64,000 nt of DNA from assembly GCF_030246865.1 (NCBI RefSeq), contig NZ_CP126738.1, forward strand, positions 1,798,001-1,862,000, read 5' to 3'. Position numbers and translations under genes: made by a program. The stretch comes from Microbacterium sp. zg-B96 (GTDB lineage: Bacteria; Actinomycetota; Actinomycetes; Actinomycetales; Microbacteriaceae). How positions within the stretch are numbered: position 1 is the first letter of the stretch; the number at the start of each line of letters is the position of its first letter. Positions 45,956 to 54,114 of this stretch are shown piece after piece. Under the pieces are notes generated by a model that had not been told where the DNA came from, did no database searches, and saw nothing but the letters and a program-made list of their open reading frames with translations.

Positions 45956-48577
45956 ATGGTCCGGGGCGCCAGCGTCATCAGAACACCTGATCAGCGCCTC
46001 CGTGTATTCGTAAGTTCTACGCTGACCGAAATGGCGGAGGAACGCAGCGTCGTTCGATCTGTGATCGAGCGCTTGGCGTTGACCCCAGTGATGTTCGAGT
46101 TGGGTGCGCGACCGCACCCACCACGATCGTTGTATCGGGCGTATCTCGAGCAGTCCGACATCTTCGTGGGGCTTTATTGGGAGTCGTACGGATGGGTCGC
46201 TCCGGACGAGCAAGTTTCAGGACTTGAGGACGAGTACAATCTGTCCCCGGACATTCCCAGGCTCATCTACGTCAAGCGGTCTGTGAACCGACAGGATCGT
46301 CTTGAGGGATTGCTCGATCGCATCCGCGACGACGACCGGGTGTCGTACGTGGCGTTCGGCACTTCCGACGAACTCGCTGCGCTGGTGACCGCAGATATCG
46401 CGATCCTGCTTGCAGAGCGATTCGCCAACGACCGGCGCGAATCGATGGAGCCGCAGCCGGAACTGGGCAGTGCGGCGACGGATGCGCGTCCGCCGACGCC
46501 GCTCACGTCGTTGATCGGCCGGGAGAGTGAGATCAAGCTGTGCAGCGACATCTTGAGGTCTGGGGAACGGCGACTCGTCACGCTTACCGGGCCGGGGGGC
46601 ATTGGCAAGACGCGCCTCGCTCTCGCCGTAGCCCGGGAGGTCGAAGGATCATTCGCCGAAGGAACCTGCTTCGTCGACCTCGCACCGATACGCGATCCCG
46701 CTCTCGTCATGTCCGCGATCGCTGAAGCGCTGGGCGTGCGGGACAGTGGGGAGGTGCCGCTCCACCAGAAGATCGTGCACGCCATGGGCCAACGACGCAT
46801 GCTCATCGTGCTGGACAACTTTGAACAGGTCATCGACGCCGCGGGCGATCTCAGGACGCTACTGGACGGCACGGACGTATCGCTGCTCGTGACGTCCCGC
46901 ATCTTGCTCCACATTGACGGCGAGCAGGCGGTAACGGTCGCGCCGATCCCGTCTCCGGCGGCGATAGAACTCTTCGTGGAGCGGGCCCGCGCGATCAAAC
47001 CCGACTTCGCGCTCACCAGCGAAAACGCTGAAGACGTCGCTACGGTGATCACCGCTGTGGACAGCGTTCCGCTCGCGATCGAACTCGCAGCTGCTCGCAT
47101 TCTTGTCTTGCCCCCAAAGGAACTAATCAGGCGACTTGACAAGACTCTGCTGCTCCTCGCGCGCGGCAATCGGGGACAGGCCGACCGCCACAGCACCCTG
47201 CGGGCAACGATTGATTGGAGCACCGACCTACTCACGCAGAGTGAGCGGACCCTGTTCCGACGGCTAGGTGTGTTCCGCGGCAGCTTCGCCCTCGACGCCG
47301 TGGAGTGGATGTGCGAAGACTTGCGGGAGGCCGTCGCCCTTGATCTGCTGTCGGCTTTGGTGGACGGCAGCTTGGTCCAGGCCAGGCAGGACACCGGTCG
47401 CGCATCGTTCACGATGCTAGCCACGCTCAGAGAGTACGCAAGGGAGGAGCTCGAGCAGGCTGGGGACTTGGAAGCATCGCAGCAGAGGCACGCGGCCTTC
47501 TACTCGCAGCTCGCAGTCCAAGCCGAAACGGAACTCGTCGGTGCTGGACAGCACGCCTGGATTGCGCGGCTGCGAGCCGAGTACGAAGACCTCCGCGCGG
47601 CGATCGAGTTCTACTTGCGAGCCGAGCAAGCACATGCGGTGGTTGCGATCGTTTGGCCGCTGAACTGGTTCTGGTGGGCTTCGAGCCGGGTCGCCGACCT
47701 CACCGCCTGGATGAGCGCTGTCGCCGATGCGAGTTATGTCCTGGACGAACGCACCCGCCGCATCGCCGAGTTCTACCTGGTCTCAGCAGCGATTTGGATT
47801 TTGCCGGATCCCGCCCGCATCCCAGACTTCGACCGGCTGCTCGCCTACTTCGTCGAATCGGAAGACATCTTCGGGGAGATCTTCCTACGCTCGTCGCTCG
47901 CACTCCTGCACCTGGCGAAAGAGCCGCCCGACGTTGATGCCGCTGATCAACACCTGCAACGAGCGCAGCAGATCGCCGATCAGACGCAAAGCAGCTTTCT
48001 CACATCGATGACGCTGCTAATCCGCGGACAAGCAGCCACTGTGCGCAAGGCTCTCTCAGAGGCCGAGGCGCTGTTCAACGCGAGCCTGCAGCTGTCTCGT
48101 GACAGCGGAGACGCGCTCAGCCAGGCTGGTGCTCTCCATTCACTTGGATGGCTGAGCGTCCTCGGCGGTCAGCTCTCCCTCGCGAGCGACTACTTCAAGG
48201 GGGAGCTGACAATCGCCTCCGGTGCCAGGCACGAGGAGGGAGTCGCACTTGGCCTTGAAGGGTTCTTCGCCGTCGCTGCCCTACAAGACGATCTTGAGCG
48301 CGCCGGCACCTACCTGGGCGCCGCCGAGACCGTTCGCGCACGCCGTGGGATCGATGGACCTTCGATCCTCTCATCCCACCAGCATGTCCTGGCGCAGGTC
48401 GAATCCTCACCAGGGGCAGAAACCTTCAAGGCCGGTCGAAAAGCGGGCCGGCTCGCTGACATCGACACCATAGTTGAAGATGCGCTGACTGGTGCAGCAT
48501 CCGCCCCGGATCCAGGTCGCCCCGACAACCAGGACTTATCAGCGCCCGTTCAGCGCAGCGCGGAGCTGGGTCATTAG
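45956..48577 (+). CDS. DUF4062-STAND ATPase-TPR protein
   Basis: An 873-residue multidomain protein. N-terminal DUF4062 (LRVFVSSTLTEMAEERSVV, about 15-115), then a STAND/NB-ARC-like ATPase: GRESEI near 186, Walker A GPGGIGKTRLA near 210, Walker B MLIVLDNFEQV near 282, LLVTSR near 312 and VPLAIELAAARI near 371. The C-terminus is TPR-like helical repeats to about residue 820. The ATPase resembles that of LuxR/AfsR regulators, but no DNA-binding domain is present; DUF4062 replaces it. GAGGAGGA precedes the ATG by 10 nt. Codon use is less GC-biased than its neighbours. Likely roles are signalling or phage defence; this is inference. Confidence 0.85.
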   Translation: MVRGASVIRTPDQRLRVFVSSTLTEMAEERSVVRSVIERLALTPVMFELGARPHPPRSLYRAYLEQSDIFVGLYWESYGWVAPDEQVSGLEDEYNLSPDIPRLIYVKRSVNRQDRLEGLLDRIRDDDRVSYVAFGTSDELAALVTADIAILLAERFANDRRESMEPQPELGSAATDARPPTPLTSLIGRESEIKLCSDILRSGERRLVTLTGPGGIGKTRLALAVAREVEGSFAEGTCFVDLAPIRDPALVMSAIAEALGVRDSGEVPLHQKIVHAMGQRRMLIVLDNFEQVIDAAGDLRTLLDGTDVSLLVTSRILLHIDGEQAVTVAPIPSPAAIELFVERARAIKPDFALTSENAEDVATVITAVDSVPLAIELAAARILVLPPKELIRRLDKTLLLLARGNRGQADRHSTLRATIDWSTDLLTQSERTLFRRLGVFRGSFALDAVEWMCEDLREAVALDLLSALVDGSLVQARQDTGRASFTMLATLREYAREELEQAGDLEASQQRHAAFYSQLAVQAETELVGAGQHAWIARLRAEYEDLRAAIEFYLRAEQAHAVVAIVWPLNWFWWASSRVADLTAWMSAVADASYVLDERTRRIAEFYLVSAAIWILPDPARIPDFDRLLAYFVESEDIFGEIFLRSSLALLHLAKEPPDVDAADQHLQRAQQIADQTQSSFLTSMTLLIRGQAATVRKALSEAEALFNASLQLSRDSGDALSQAGALHSLGWLSVLGGQLSLASDYFKGELTIASGARHEEGVALGLEGFFAVAALQDDLERAGTYLGAAETVRARRGIDGPSILSSHQHVLAQVESSPGAETFKAGRKAGRLADIDTIVEDALTGAASAPDPGRPDNQDLSAPVQRSAELGH

Positions 48578-48629
48578 GGTTCGCTCTGCGGCGCGGTCGC
48601 AAACCCACGAGCGAGTGCGGAGCGAAGCC

Positions 48630-48665
48630 CTGTGACAACGGTTTTGTGGAGATGGGGGAATCGAA
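48630..48665. repeat. Distal att-like copy of the ssrA 3' end
   Basis: Aligns with 52050-52084 over TGTGACAACGGTTT...GTGGAGATGGGG...AATCGAA, differing by one extra T and one fewer G. After the match it diverges from ssrA, so it is not a functional tmRNA end. Confidence 0.7.
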
Positions 48666-48783
48666 TTCACGTGTGGGCGATTCCGCTTCCACATCAACCT
48701 GCAAACTCCGCGGAATAATGCAGATCTCGGGGGCATGCGGGGACAAGCACCTGCATGGAAAATCGCCCACATGCAGAGCAAAC

Positions 48784-48805
48784 GTGGGCGATTTGTGGGC
48801 GATCC
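48784..48805 (+). repeat. Tandem 11-mers, left end
   Basis: Two head-to-tail copies of GTGGGCGATTT (second ends in CC). Matching tandem pair at 51951-51972. Candidate arm-type sites. Confidence 0.55.
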
Positions 48806-49011
48806 GACGGAGGTTGTCCTCGACATCGATCCGGTGGATTTGAGCACATCTGAAGCGCAACAGAATTCGTACGCGTGGCTAGCGACCCACCGCTCAGGCT
48901 ACGCCGTCCGGCGCGGAACGACTAGATCCGTGGATCACGGCGGACCTCACCGAGCCAGAGCTGACGGCAGACGTCGCCTCGGTTGGGCACGAGGTGCGGC
49001 AGGATGACGGG

Positions 49012-49665
49012 GTGAGATCCTACGTGCGGCCCTCGATCGATGGGCCCGTGTTCCGCGACGCCGACGGTAAGGTCATCGACTACGGGAGCCGGTGGGGCGG
49101 GTCACCTCCGGAGGACACCTACTCGGTGGACACGCACCCGGAGAGGTTCGCGCCACTGCACGCCGTCGCGGAAGCACTCATCGCGCACCTCTGCGATACC
49201 TACGACGTCGAGGTCGACGACGGCGCGGAGACGGCGGCGGATCTGCTTCGCCCCGCGTATCACGACGTGGTGCGCGCCGTGCGGATCCGACCGAAGGACC
49301 CGGCGTGCGCGCCCCTGACGATGGTCTTCACCGCATACCCGGGGATCTTCATGCACGCGGGACTGCTCAACGACTTTCAATACCCGGTCTGCGGTTGCGA
49401 CGCCTGCGACTCGAACTGGGAAGGGGAAGCCGACGACCTCGAACGACAAGTGCTCGCCGTCGTCACCGGGCACTATCGCGAGAGCATCACCCACGGCATC
49501 CGGCCTTGGGTAGAGCACAGCTTCAGCTACCCCGACGGGGGTGGACGTGGTGGGCGGTCTCTCGCGCAAGATATCCCCGCAGCGCGCGTCAAAGCGGCTA
49601 AGCCCATCCTCCGAAGCACACCCGACGGGTGGTCCGCATGGCCTCCCTCAACCTCGTGCTCATGA
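49012..49665 (+). CDS. DUF6226-like protein
   Basis: A 217-residue soluble protein. HPERFAPLHAVAEALIAHL and the YPVCGCDACDSNWEGEADDL segment (Cys-x-Cys-x2-Cys, a possible metal site) resemble my recollection of DUF6226, an actinobacterial family of unknown function. GTG start with AGGA 6 nt upstream. Its last 20 or so codons overlap the antisense remains of a hydrolase pseudogene, and the final SAWPPSTSCS looks unnatural, so the original 3' end may have been replaced. Confidence 0.65.
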   Translation: MRSYVRPSIDGPVFRDADGKVIDYGSRWGGSPPEDTYSVDTHPERFAPLHAVAEALIAHLCDTYDVEVDDGAETAADLLRPAYHDVVRAVRIRPKDPACAPLTMVFTAYPGIFMHAGLLNDFQYPVCGCDACDSNWEGEADDLERQVLAVVTGHYRESITHGIRPWVEHSFSYPDGGGRGGRSLAQDIPAARVKAAKPILRSTPDGWSAWPPSTSCS

Positions 49666-50306
49666 ACAACACCGCGTGAGACCATGTGAGCCCGCTCGAA
49701 CAGTACATAGTCCATGTGCTCCGGGTTGTCGGGGCTGTCCCACGCGGACACTTCCGTCGCGGGCATGTCTGCCTTGGGGGCCGGCACGTCGTCCATGACG
49801 ATTCCCGCGACCTCATCGGGAAAGCGGCCGGCGTAGTGATACACGTCGAAGCCGCCGCCGGACGAGCCGACCAGCAGGTAGGGTCCAGAACCTCCGCCGC
49901 GTCGAGGAGCGTGTGTAGGTCATCGGCAAGGTCATCAACCGTGCGTGCGCGGTCGGGCGGAGGGTCGCTCCTGCCGGTCCCTGCCCGATCGTACGTGCAG
50001 ACACGCGTAGTCTTCGCGAGCGACTTGACGGCGGGCGCGAGCACAGAGATGCCGCTGGCGCCGGTTCCCGCGTCGTACACGACCGTCGGGGATTTATCGC
50101 CCACGCACAGTAGGGCAAGAGACCGGCCCGCCTCCACCTCGAAGCTGCCGTCGATCACGACGGTTGTCCGAGTCGGACTCGGCGATGGTGTCGGGTCGCC
50201 GGACGGCCCGCCGGCGGGAGCGCACCCCGCGAGCCCAAGCAAGCCGACAGCGAGCGGCAGAGGTCGCGCTTATAGCGATGAGCAGTCGACGGACTCGGGC
50301 GCTCAT
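49598..50306 (-). pseudogene. Frameshifted alpha/beta-hydrolase lipoprotein
   Basis: A signal peptide starts at MSARVRRLLIAIS, shifts frame to LLGLAGCAPAGG (lipobox), continues through VCTYDRAGTGRSDPP, then shifts again near 49885 to YLLVGSSGGGFDVYHYAG (nucleophile elbow with Ser) and VMDDVPAPKADMP. The C-terminal acid and His region is missing. At least two frameshifts and a truncation make it non-functional. Confidence 0.75.
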
Positions 50307-50405
50307 GGCGGCCCCAGCACGGTGGTTGCGCAGGCGATCCTGAGGAGCAATGCACTCGGCGAGCCACATCGCGCGGAAAGAATACCGCGCGGTGGGCGCC
50401 ACCGG

Positions 50406-51236
50406 CTACGCGCCGGTGGCTGCCCAGAATGTGAGGATCGCCTGCGCAAGTGCAACGGGCTGCTCGAGCGGAATGAGCGTGCGCGCTCGGGTGACTGTGA
50501 CGGATCTGGCGTGCGGCACGGATGCCGCCGCGCGCACAGCATCCTCGGGGCTCCAGTCTCCCCGGTCATCGGATGCGATGAACAGACTGGGGACGCCGAT
50601 GTCCGAGAGGCGATCGGTCACGTCGGTTCGATCGATGATGAACGCGCGCAGCGCGTAACTCATGCTGGCTCGCGTGGGTCGGTTGAGACTTTCGACGATC
50701 ACGTCGCGGATACCCGGAATCGCGGCCGAGGCATCCGTCAACATCGCCGAAATCACTGCCGCGCGTACCGGTCGGATCGCTCCGAAACAGCGCAGGACCG
50801 GATGAAGAACGGCGATCTGGCGCCGGAGGTGAGCAGGTATCGGCTCAGTAGGCGCGCTGATCGCAACGAAACTACGGATGATGGAGGGGTCGGTCGCGAG
50901 CTGATAGCCGATGTGCCCACCGAATGCGTTGCCCACCCAGTCGACAGGGGTGGTCGCACCGAGCCCGGCGAGGGCGTCCCGCGCGGCATCCGCTGCTTCG
51001 GCGATGCTGCTGCGCCGTGTAAGCGCATCGCTGAGACCCAGCCCAGGCGGGTCGATGAGGACGAACTCTCGTTCGGGGGCACCGGCCAGTAAGAGGGGTA
51101 GCACGACGTCCCAGGTATGGCTGTCGACGAACATCGATGACCACAGCACGGTCATGTCGCCCGCGCCGATGCGACGAACGGCGAGGGAGCCGAGGCGGGT
51201 ATCGACACGCTCGGAGCGTTCGGAGGAGGTCTTCAT
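50406..51236 (-). CDS. Alpha/beta-hydrolase-fold protein lacking catalytic residues
   Basis: A 276-residue alpha/beta-hydrolase. The fold signs are present (FVLIDPPGLGLSD, nucleophile-elbow region DWVGNAFGGHIGY, PSLFIASDDRGDWSPED), but the elbow has Ala where the nucleophilic Ser of GxSxG should be, and the C-terminal catalytic His of the usual GHxxPLEQP is Thr (ARTLIPLEQP). It is open over full length, so the change is not simple decay. The second of two ATGs lies 6 nt after TAACGT. Divergent from a TetR gene with overlapping promoters. Confidence 0.8.
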   Translation of the reverse strand: MKTSSERSERVDTRLGSLAVRRIGAGDMTVLWSSMFVDSHTWDVVLPLLLAGAPEREFVLIDPPGLGLSDALTRRSSIAEAADAARDALAGLGATTPVDWVGNAFGGHIGYQLATDPSIIRSFVAISAPTEPIPAHLRRQIAVLHPVLRCFGAIRPVRAAVISAMLTDASAAIPGIRDVIVESLNRPTRASMSYALRAFIIDRTDVTDRLSDIGVPSLFIASDDRGDWSPEDAVRAAASVPHARSVTVTRARTLIPLEQPVALAQAILTFWAATGA

Positions 51237-51242
51237 CATTTC

Positions 51243-51259
51243 ACGTTACCATGACTAAC
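51243..51259. promoter_or_regulatory. Overlapping divergent leaderless promoters with TetR-type half sites
   Basis: TAACGT on the minus strand (51248-51243) and TACCAT on the plus strand (51247-51252) are the -10 boxes of the hydrolase-like gene and the TetR gene, overlapping by 2 nt. GTTA and TAAC (51245-51248, 51256-51259) form an imperfect palindrome, so TetR could control both. Confidence 0.5.
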
Positions 51260-51844
51260 ATGAAAGCGCGCAAGTACCGGATGTCGGCCCGAGCAGACGC
51301 CGCAGAGCTCACGGGTCAGCGGATCATCGACTGCATGCTCGAGCGCCTGCGCACCACCCCATACGAGCGGATCAGACTTGACGACGTCGCCGCGGACGCC
51401 GGCGTGACCTCGCAGACGGTGATCCGCCGGTTCGGCAGCAAACCGGTGCTGATGACCACCACAGTCGAACGCGAACTCGGACGCATCGCGGCGAAGCGCG
51501 AGGCAGCGCTGCGATCCGGCTCAGCTGAGACGATTCGAGCGCTGGTGGAGCACTACGACGAGTACGGGCTGCTGATCCTCAAGACCTACTCCGAGGCCTC
51601 ACTCGTGCCAGGGCTGCCGGACATCGTCGCGCGCGGCAGGGCGTATCACCTTGATTGGTGCCGACGCGCCTTTTCTGAGCACCTTTCGCCGTGCTCCGAC
51701 GACGCGTCCCGACAGAGGCGGCTCGCCCAGATCGTGTCCATCTGCGACGCGACCACCTGGCGGATCCTGCGATTCGACGGCAACTTGTCCACGGCCCAGA
51801 CCGAACTCGCGGTCACCGAACTGCTGACTCCGCTTCTGCGCTGA
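51260..51844 (+). CDS. TetR-family regulator
   Basis: A 194-residue TetR protein: HTH at about residues 20-65 (ERIRLDDVAADAGVTSQTVIRRFGSKPVLM), then a ligand domain. I chose ATG 51260 because TACCAT lies 7 nt before it; an in-frame ATG at 51251 lacks such a box. Divergent from the pseudoenzyme gene, with promoters sharing a 17-nt stretch, so autoregulation and control of the neighbour are likely. It is cargo of the ssrA element. Confidence 0.85.
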   Translation: MKARKYRMSARADAAELTGQRIIDCMLERLRTTPYERIRLDDVAADAGVTSQTVIRRFGSKPVLMTTTVERELGRIAAKREAALRSGSAETIRALVEHYDEYGLLILKTYSEASLVPGLPDIVARGRAYHLDWCRRAFSEHLSPCSDDASRQRRLAQIVSICDATTWRILRFDGNLSTAQTELAVTELLTPLLR

Positions 51845-51950
51845 GCGACCTTCGTTTCGCCTCGCTTCGCTGGCTCAACGACCGGAGAGCCGAAAACCGA
51901 CAACGAGCGGTTTTCGGACACGGTTTTCGACCGATTTGCCCCAAAGGTTT

Positions 51951-51972
51951 GTGGGCGATTTGTGGGCGATTT
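51951..51972 (+). repeat. Tandem 11-mers, right end
   Basis: Two perfect head-to-tail copies of GTGGGCGATTT, matching the left-end pair (48784-48805). They lie 78 nt inside the att repeat at ssrA. Confidence 0.55.
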
Positions 51973-52002
51973 GGCTTCAGGGCACCTCACCAGCGACGAA
52001 CG

Positions 52003-52044
52003 AAGGCCTCGAAACCCGCGTAATTACGCGGCTTTCGAGGCCTT
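52003..52044 (-). terminator. ssrA terminator hairpin
   Basis: A 42-nt near-perfect palindrome centred on TAATTA (arms AAGGCCTCGAAA-CCGCG / CGCGG-TTTCGAGGCCTT), 20 nt beyond the tmRNA 3' end on the minus strand. It lies on the element side of the att repeat. Confidence 0.75.
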
Positions 52045-52049
52045 GTTCC

Positions 52050-52084
52050 GTGACAACGGTTTGTGGAGATGGGGGGAATCGAAC
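52050..52084. repeat. att-like repeat at the ssrA 3' end
   Basis: GTGACAACGGTTTGTGGAGA and onward to GAATCGAA, repeated imperfectly at 48630-48665. It covers the tmRNA T arm and acceptor end. Confidence 0.7.
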
Positions 52085-52430
52085 CCCCGTCCATCGCTGC
52101 GATACTGCGTTTTCTCCGGGCGCAGTCTGTAGAGACGTTCTGCTCGGCTCCGACCTTTGTCACAGACACCTAAGTCGACGAGCCCAGCCTGGGAAAAGTC
52201 CCGCGTGACGTCCAGACGCCATCACGCAGCAAGTTCCCTAGATGACACCAGGGTCCGTAGCGGGAACGCCTACGGTCTGATGGAGTTCAGGCTCGCTTAT
52301 GCAGCGAGGGCGAACTCAGTGCGCTTGGTTTCGGCACTTATTGGTTTTGCAGAGATCGTTAACGAGATAACCCTGCATCCTCGGCCCGCTTCTCGCAGAC
52401 ACCCAGGCGATGTCGAAACCGATCATCCCC
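52064..52430 (-). ncRNA. ssrA: tmRNA (ssrA)
   Basis: About 367 nt. The 5' end GGGGAUG pairs with the 3' CAUCUCC to make the tRNA-like acceptor, and GGGGGTTCGATTCCCCCC forms the T arm. The mRNA part (52350-52297) reads from GCA to TAA as AKPISAETKRTEFALAA, ending in the ALAA degradation signal. It rescues stalled ribosomes with SmpB, whose gene is about 1.1 kb away. Its 3' end served as an integration site. Confidence 0.93.
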
Positions 52431-52548
52431 GCGTGTCCTTCTCTCGAAGGAACCGTTGTCACACTGTGGAGTTGCCAACCCGGGAGCCGTAGCACCCGGA
52501 GCATCTCAGACTACAACGGATGCCGCGCGCTCGCTATTCCGGCCATCG

Positions 52549-52764
52549 TCAGGACTGCGCGGCCGCCTCGCGTGCGGCCTTCTTGTCGGCGAGCGTAGTC
52601 CCGCCGTTGGCCCAGTGGGTGCCCTCCACCTGGGTGACAATCACGCTGACCGCCTCGCGCCTGGCGCCGATCGCGCGCACGGTGGCATCCGTCAGCTCGG
52701 TCACGAGCGCGCGGACCTGATCATCGGTGCGACCGGCACCGATGGAGACCTGGATGAGTGGCAT
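52549..52764 (-). CDS. 4-oxalocrotonate tautomerase-like protein
   Basis: A 71-residue tautomerase-superfamily protein beginning MPLIQVSIGAGRTDDQ, with the catalytic Pro exposed after Met removal, and the second beta-strand in VSVIVTQVEGTHW. GGGAGA lies 6 nt before the ATG. Small 4-OT proteins form hexamers and act on enol/keto acids; the substrate is unknown. Confidence 0.88.
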   Translation of the reverse strand: MPLIQVSIGAGRTDDQVRALVTELTDATVRAIGARREAVSVIVTQVEGTHWANGGTTLADKKAAREAAAQS

Positions 52765-52891
52765 GCGTGTTCTCCCGTCCGCACCGCGCGCGCGGTGCCG
52801 GTTCAGCCTAGGGACGCGCTCCCTCACGCACCGCCCCATCGCCTGCACGCTGAGACTGACGAACCCGCACGCCCCGCGTAGAGTCACAGCC

Positions 52892-53551
52892 ATGAGCGAG
52901 GTCATCATCACCGTCCGCGGCGAGCACGACCGCCGGGTTTCCCCCGAGCGTGCCGTCGTGGCGCTGAGCATCACCGTCGAAGGCCCCGACCGCAGCCAGG
53001 TCGTCGAGCGCATCGCCGCCCTCGCCGAGCCGGTCACGGCCGACCTGGCCGCCCGCAAGGATGTCGGCGGCGTGGTGGAGTGGTCCAGCAAGCGCGTATC
53101 GGTGTGGTCAGAGCGCCCGTGGAATGAGGGCCGGCGACTGGCCCCCGTCTACCACGCGACCGTCGACATGAGCGCGACCTTCGACGATCCCGCTGCCCTG
53201 TCCTGGTGGGTGGGCGAGGTCGCCGAACGCGACGGCGTGCAGATCGGCGACGTCATCTGGCAGCTCACCCGCGAGACGCGGGCGTCGGTAGAGCGCGAGG
53301 TGGCATCCGAAGCCGTCGGCGTCGCAGTGGAGCGCGCGACCGCCTACGCGTCTGCGCTGGGACTCGTGGCGGTCACGCCGCTCGAAGTCGCCGACGTGGG
53401 CCTTCTCGTCGCACGCCCGGAGCCGGCACCGGCATCCGGAATGATGCGGGCGGCGTTCATGACGGATGCCGCGGGGTCGCCGGGCCTGCAGTTTCAGCCC
53501 GACGACATCGTCGTGAGCGCGGCGGTCGAAGCGCGGTTCAGCGCCCGCTGA
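52892..53551 (+). CDS. SIMPL-domain (DUF541) protein
   Basis: A 219-residue SIMPL-domain protein (VIITVRGEHDRRVSPERAVVALSITVEG ... VEREVASEAVGVAVERATAYASALG) with no signal peptide, unlike many periplasmic relatives. TAGAGT lies 7 nt before the ATG, a leaderless form. Family role is unclear (linked to oxidative stress in some bacteria). Convergent with smpB at 6 nt. Confidence 0.82.
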   Translation: MSEVIITVRGEHDRRVSPERAVVALSITVEGPDRSQVVERIAALAEPVTADLAARKDVGGVVEWSSKRVSVWSERPWNEGRRLAPVYHATVDMSATFDDPAALSWWVGEVAERDGVQIGDVIWQLTRETRASVEREVASEAVGVAVERATAYASALGLVAVTPLEVADVGLLVARPEPAPASGMMRAAFMTDAAGSPGLQFQPDDIVVSAAVEARFSAR

Positions 53552-53557
53552 GCCGGG

Positions 53558-54034
53558 TCACTCGCCGAGGCGGTTGCGGGAGCGCATGGCGCGCTCCGCC
53601 TCGCGCTTGTCTTCGCGCTCGCGGATCGTCTGACGCTTCTCGAACTCGCGCTTGCCCTTCGCGACCGCGATCTCGACCTTGGCGCGGCCGTCGGCGAAGT
53701 ACAGCTTCAGCGGCACCAGGGTGTAGCCGCCCGCCGAGACGGCGTGCGAGATCTTCACGATCTCGTCCTTGTGCAGCAGCAGCTTGCGGGTGCGCTTGGT
53801 GGCGTGATTGGTCCAGTGCCCCTGGGAGTACTCCGGGATGTGCACGGAGTCGAGGAAGGCCTCTCCCCCGTCGATGTACGCGTACCCGTCGGTGAGGTTG
53901 GCTCGACCCTGCCGCAACGACTTCACTTCGGTACCGGTGAGCACGATGCCCGCCTCGTACGTCTTCTCGATCGCGTAATCGTGGCGCGCGCGACGATTGG
54001 TCGCGATGACCTTCTCCCCGCGTTCCCTGGGCAT
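53558..54034 (-). CDS. smpB: SsrA-binding protein SmpB
   Basis: A 158-residue tmRNA partner: [32 protein letters not shown] is the classic N-terminus, and the basic C-terminal tail ([19 protein letters not shown]) enters the mRNA channel. GAGGAG is 5 nt before the ATG. It follows ftsX by 80 nt on the same strand, near ssrA. Confidence 0.97.
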   Translation of the reverse strand: MPRERGEKVIATNRRARHDYAIEKTYEAGIVLTGTEVKSLRQGRANLTDGYAYIDGGEAFLDSVHIPEYSQGHWTNHATKRTRKLLLHKDEIVKISHAVSAGGYTLVPLKLYFADGRAKVEIAVAKGKREFEKRQTIREREDKREAERAMRSRNRLGE

Positions 54035-54114
54035 GATCACTCCTCTGGTAGGCCGCGACGGGCGTGCGGCAGCCCACCAGCATAGCGGGTCGTGGCGCGC
54101 CCGCCCGGATCCGG

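Larger units (their letters stand above)
48578..49011. other. Left end of the ssrA element without a clear gene
   Basis: 434 nt. Holds the att-like repeat (48630-48665) and at least four copies of GTGGGCGATT(T): 48673-48682, inverted at 48760-48770, and tandem at 48784-48805. A plus-strand frame from 48772 encodes up to 78 residues, but nothing recognisable. Confidence 0.5.
48630..52084. mobile_element. Small element integrated at the 3' end of ssrA
   Basis: The 3' end of tmRNA (52050-52084) is copied imperfectly at 48630-48665, same orientation, and tandem 11-mers GTGGGCGATTT lie just inside both ends, like integrase arm sites. Between them are a DUF6226 protein, a frameshifted lipoprotein hydrolase, an alpha/beta-hydrolase-fold protein and a TetR regulator. 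No integrase remains. tmRNA is a classic target of tyrosine integrases. Confidence 0.7.
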
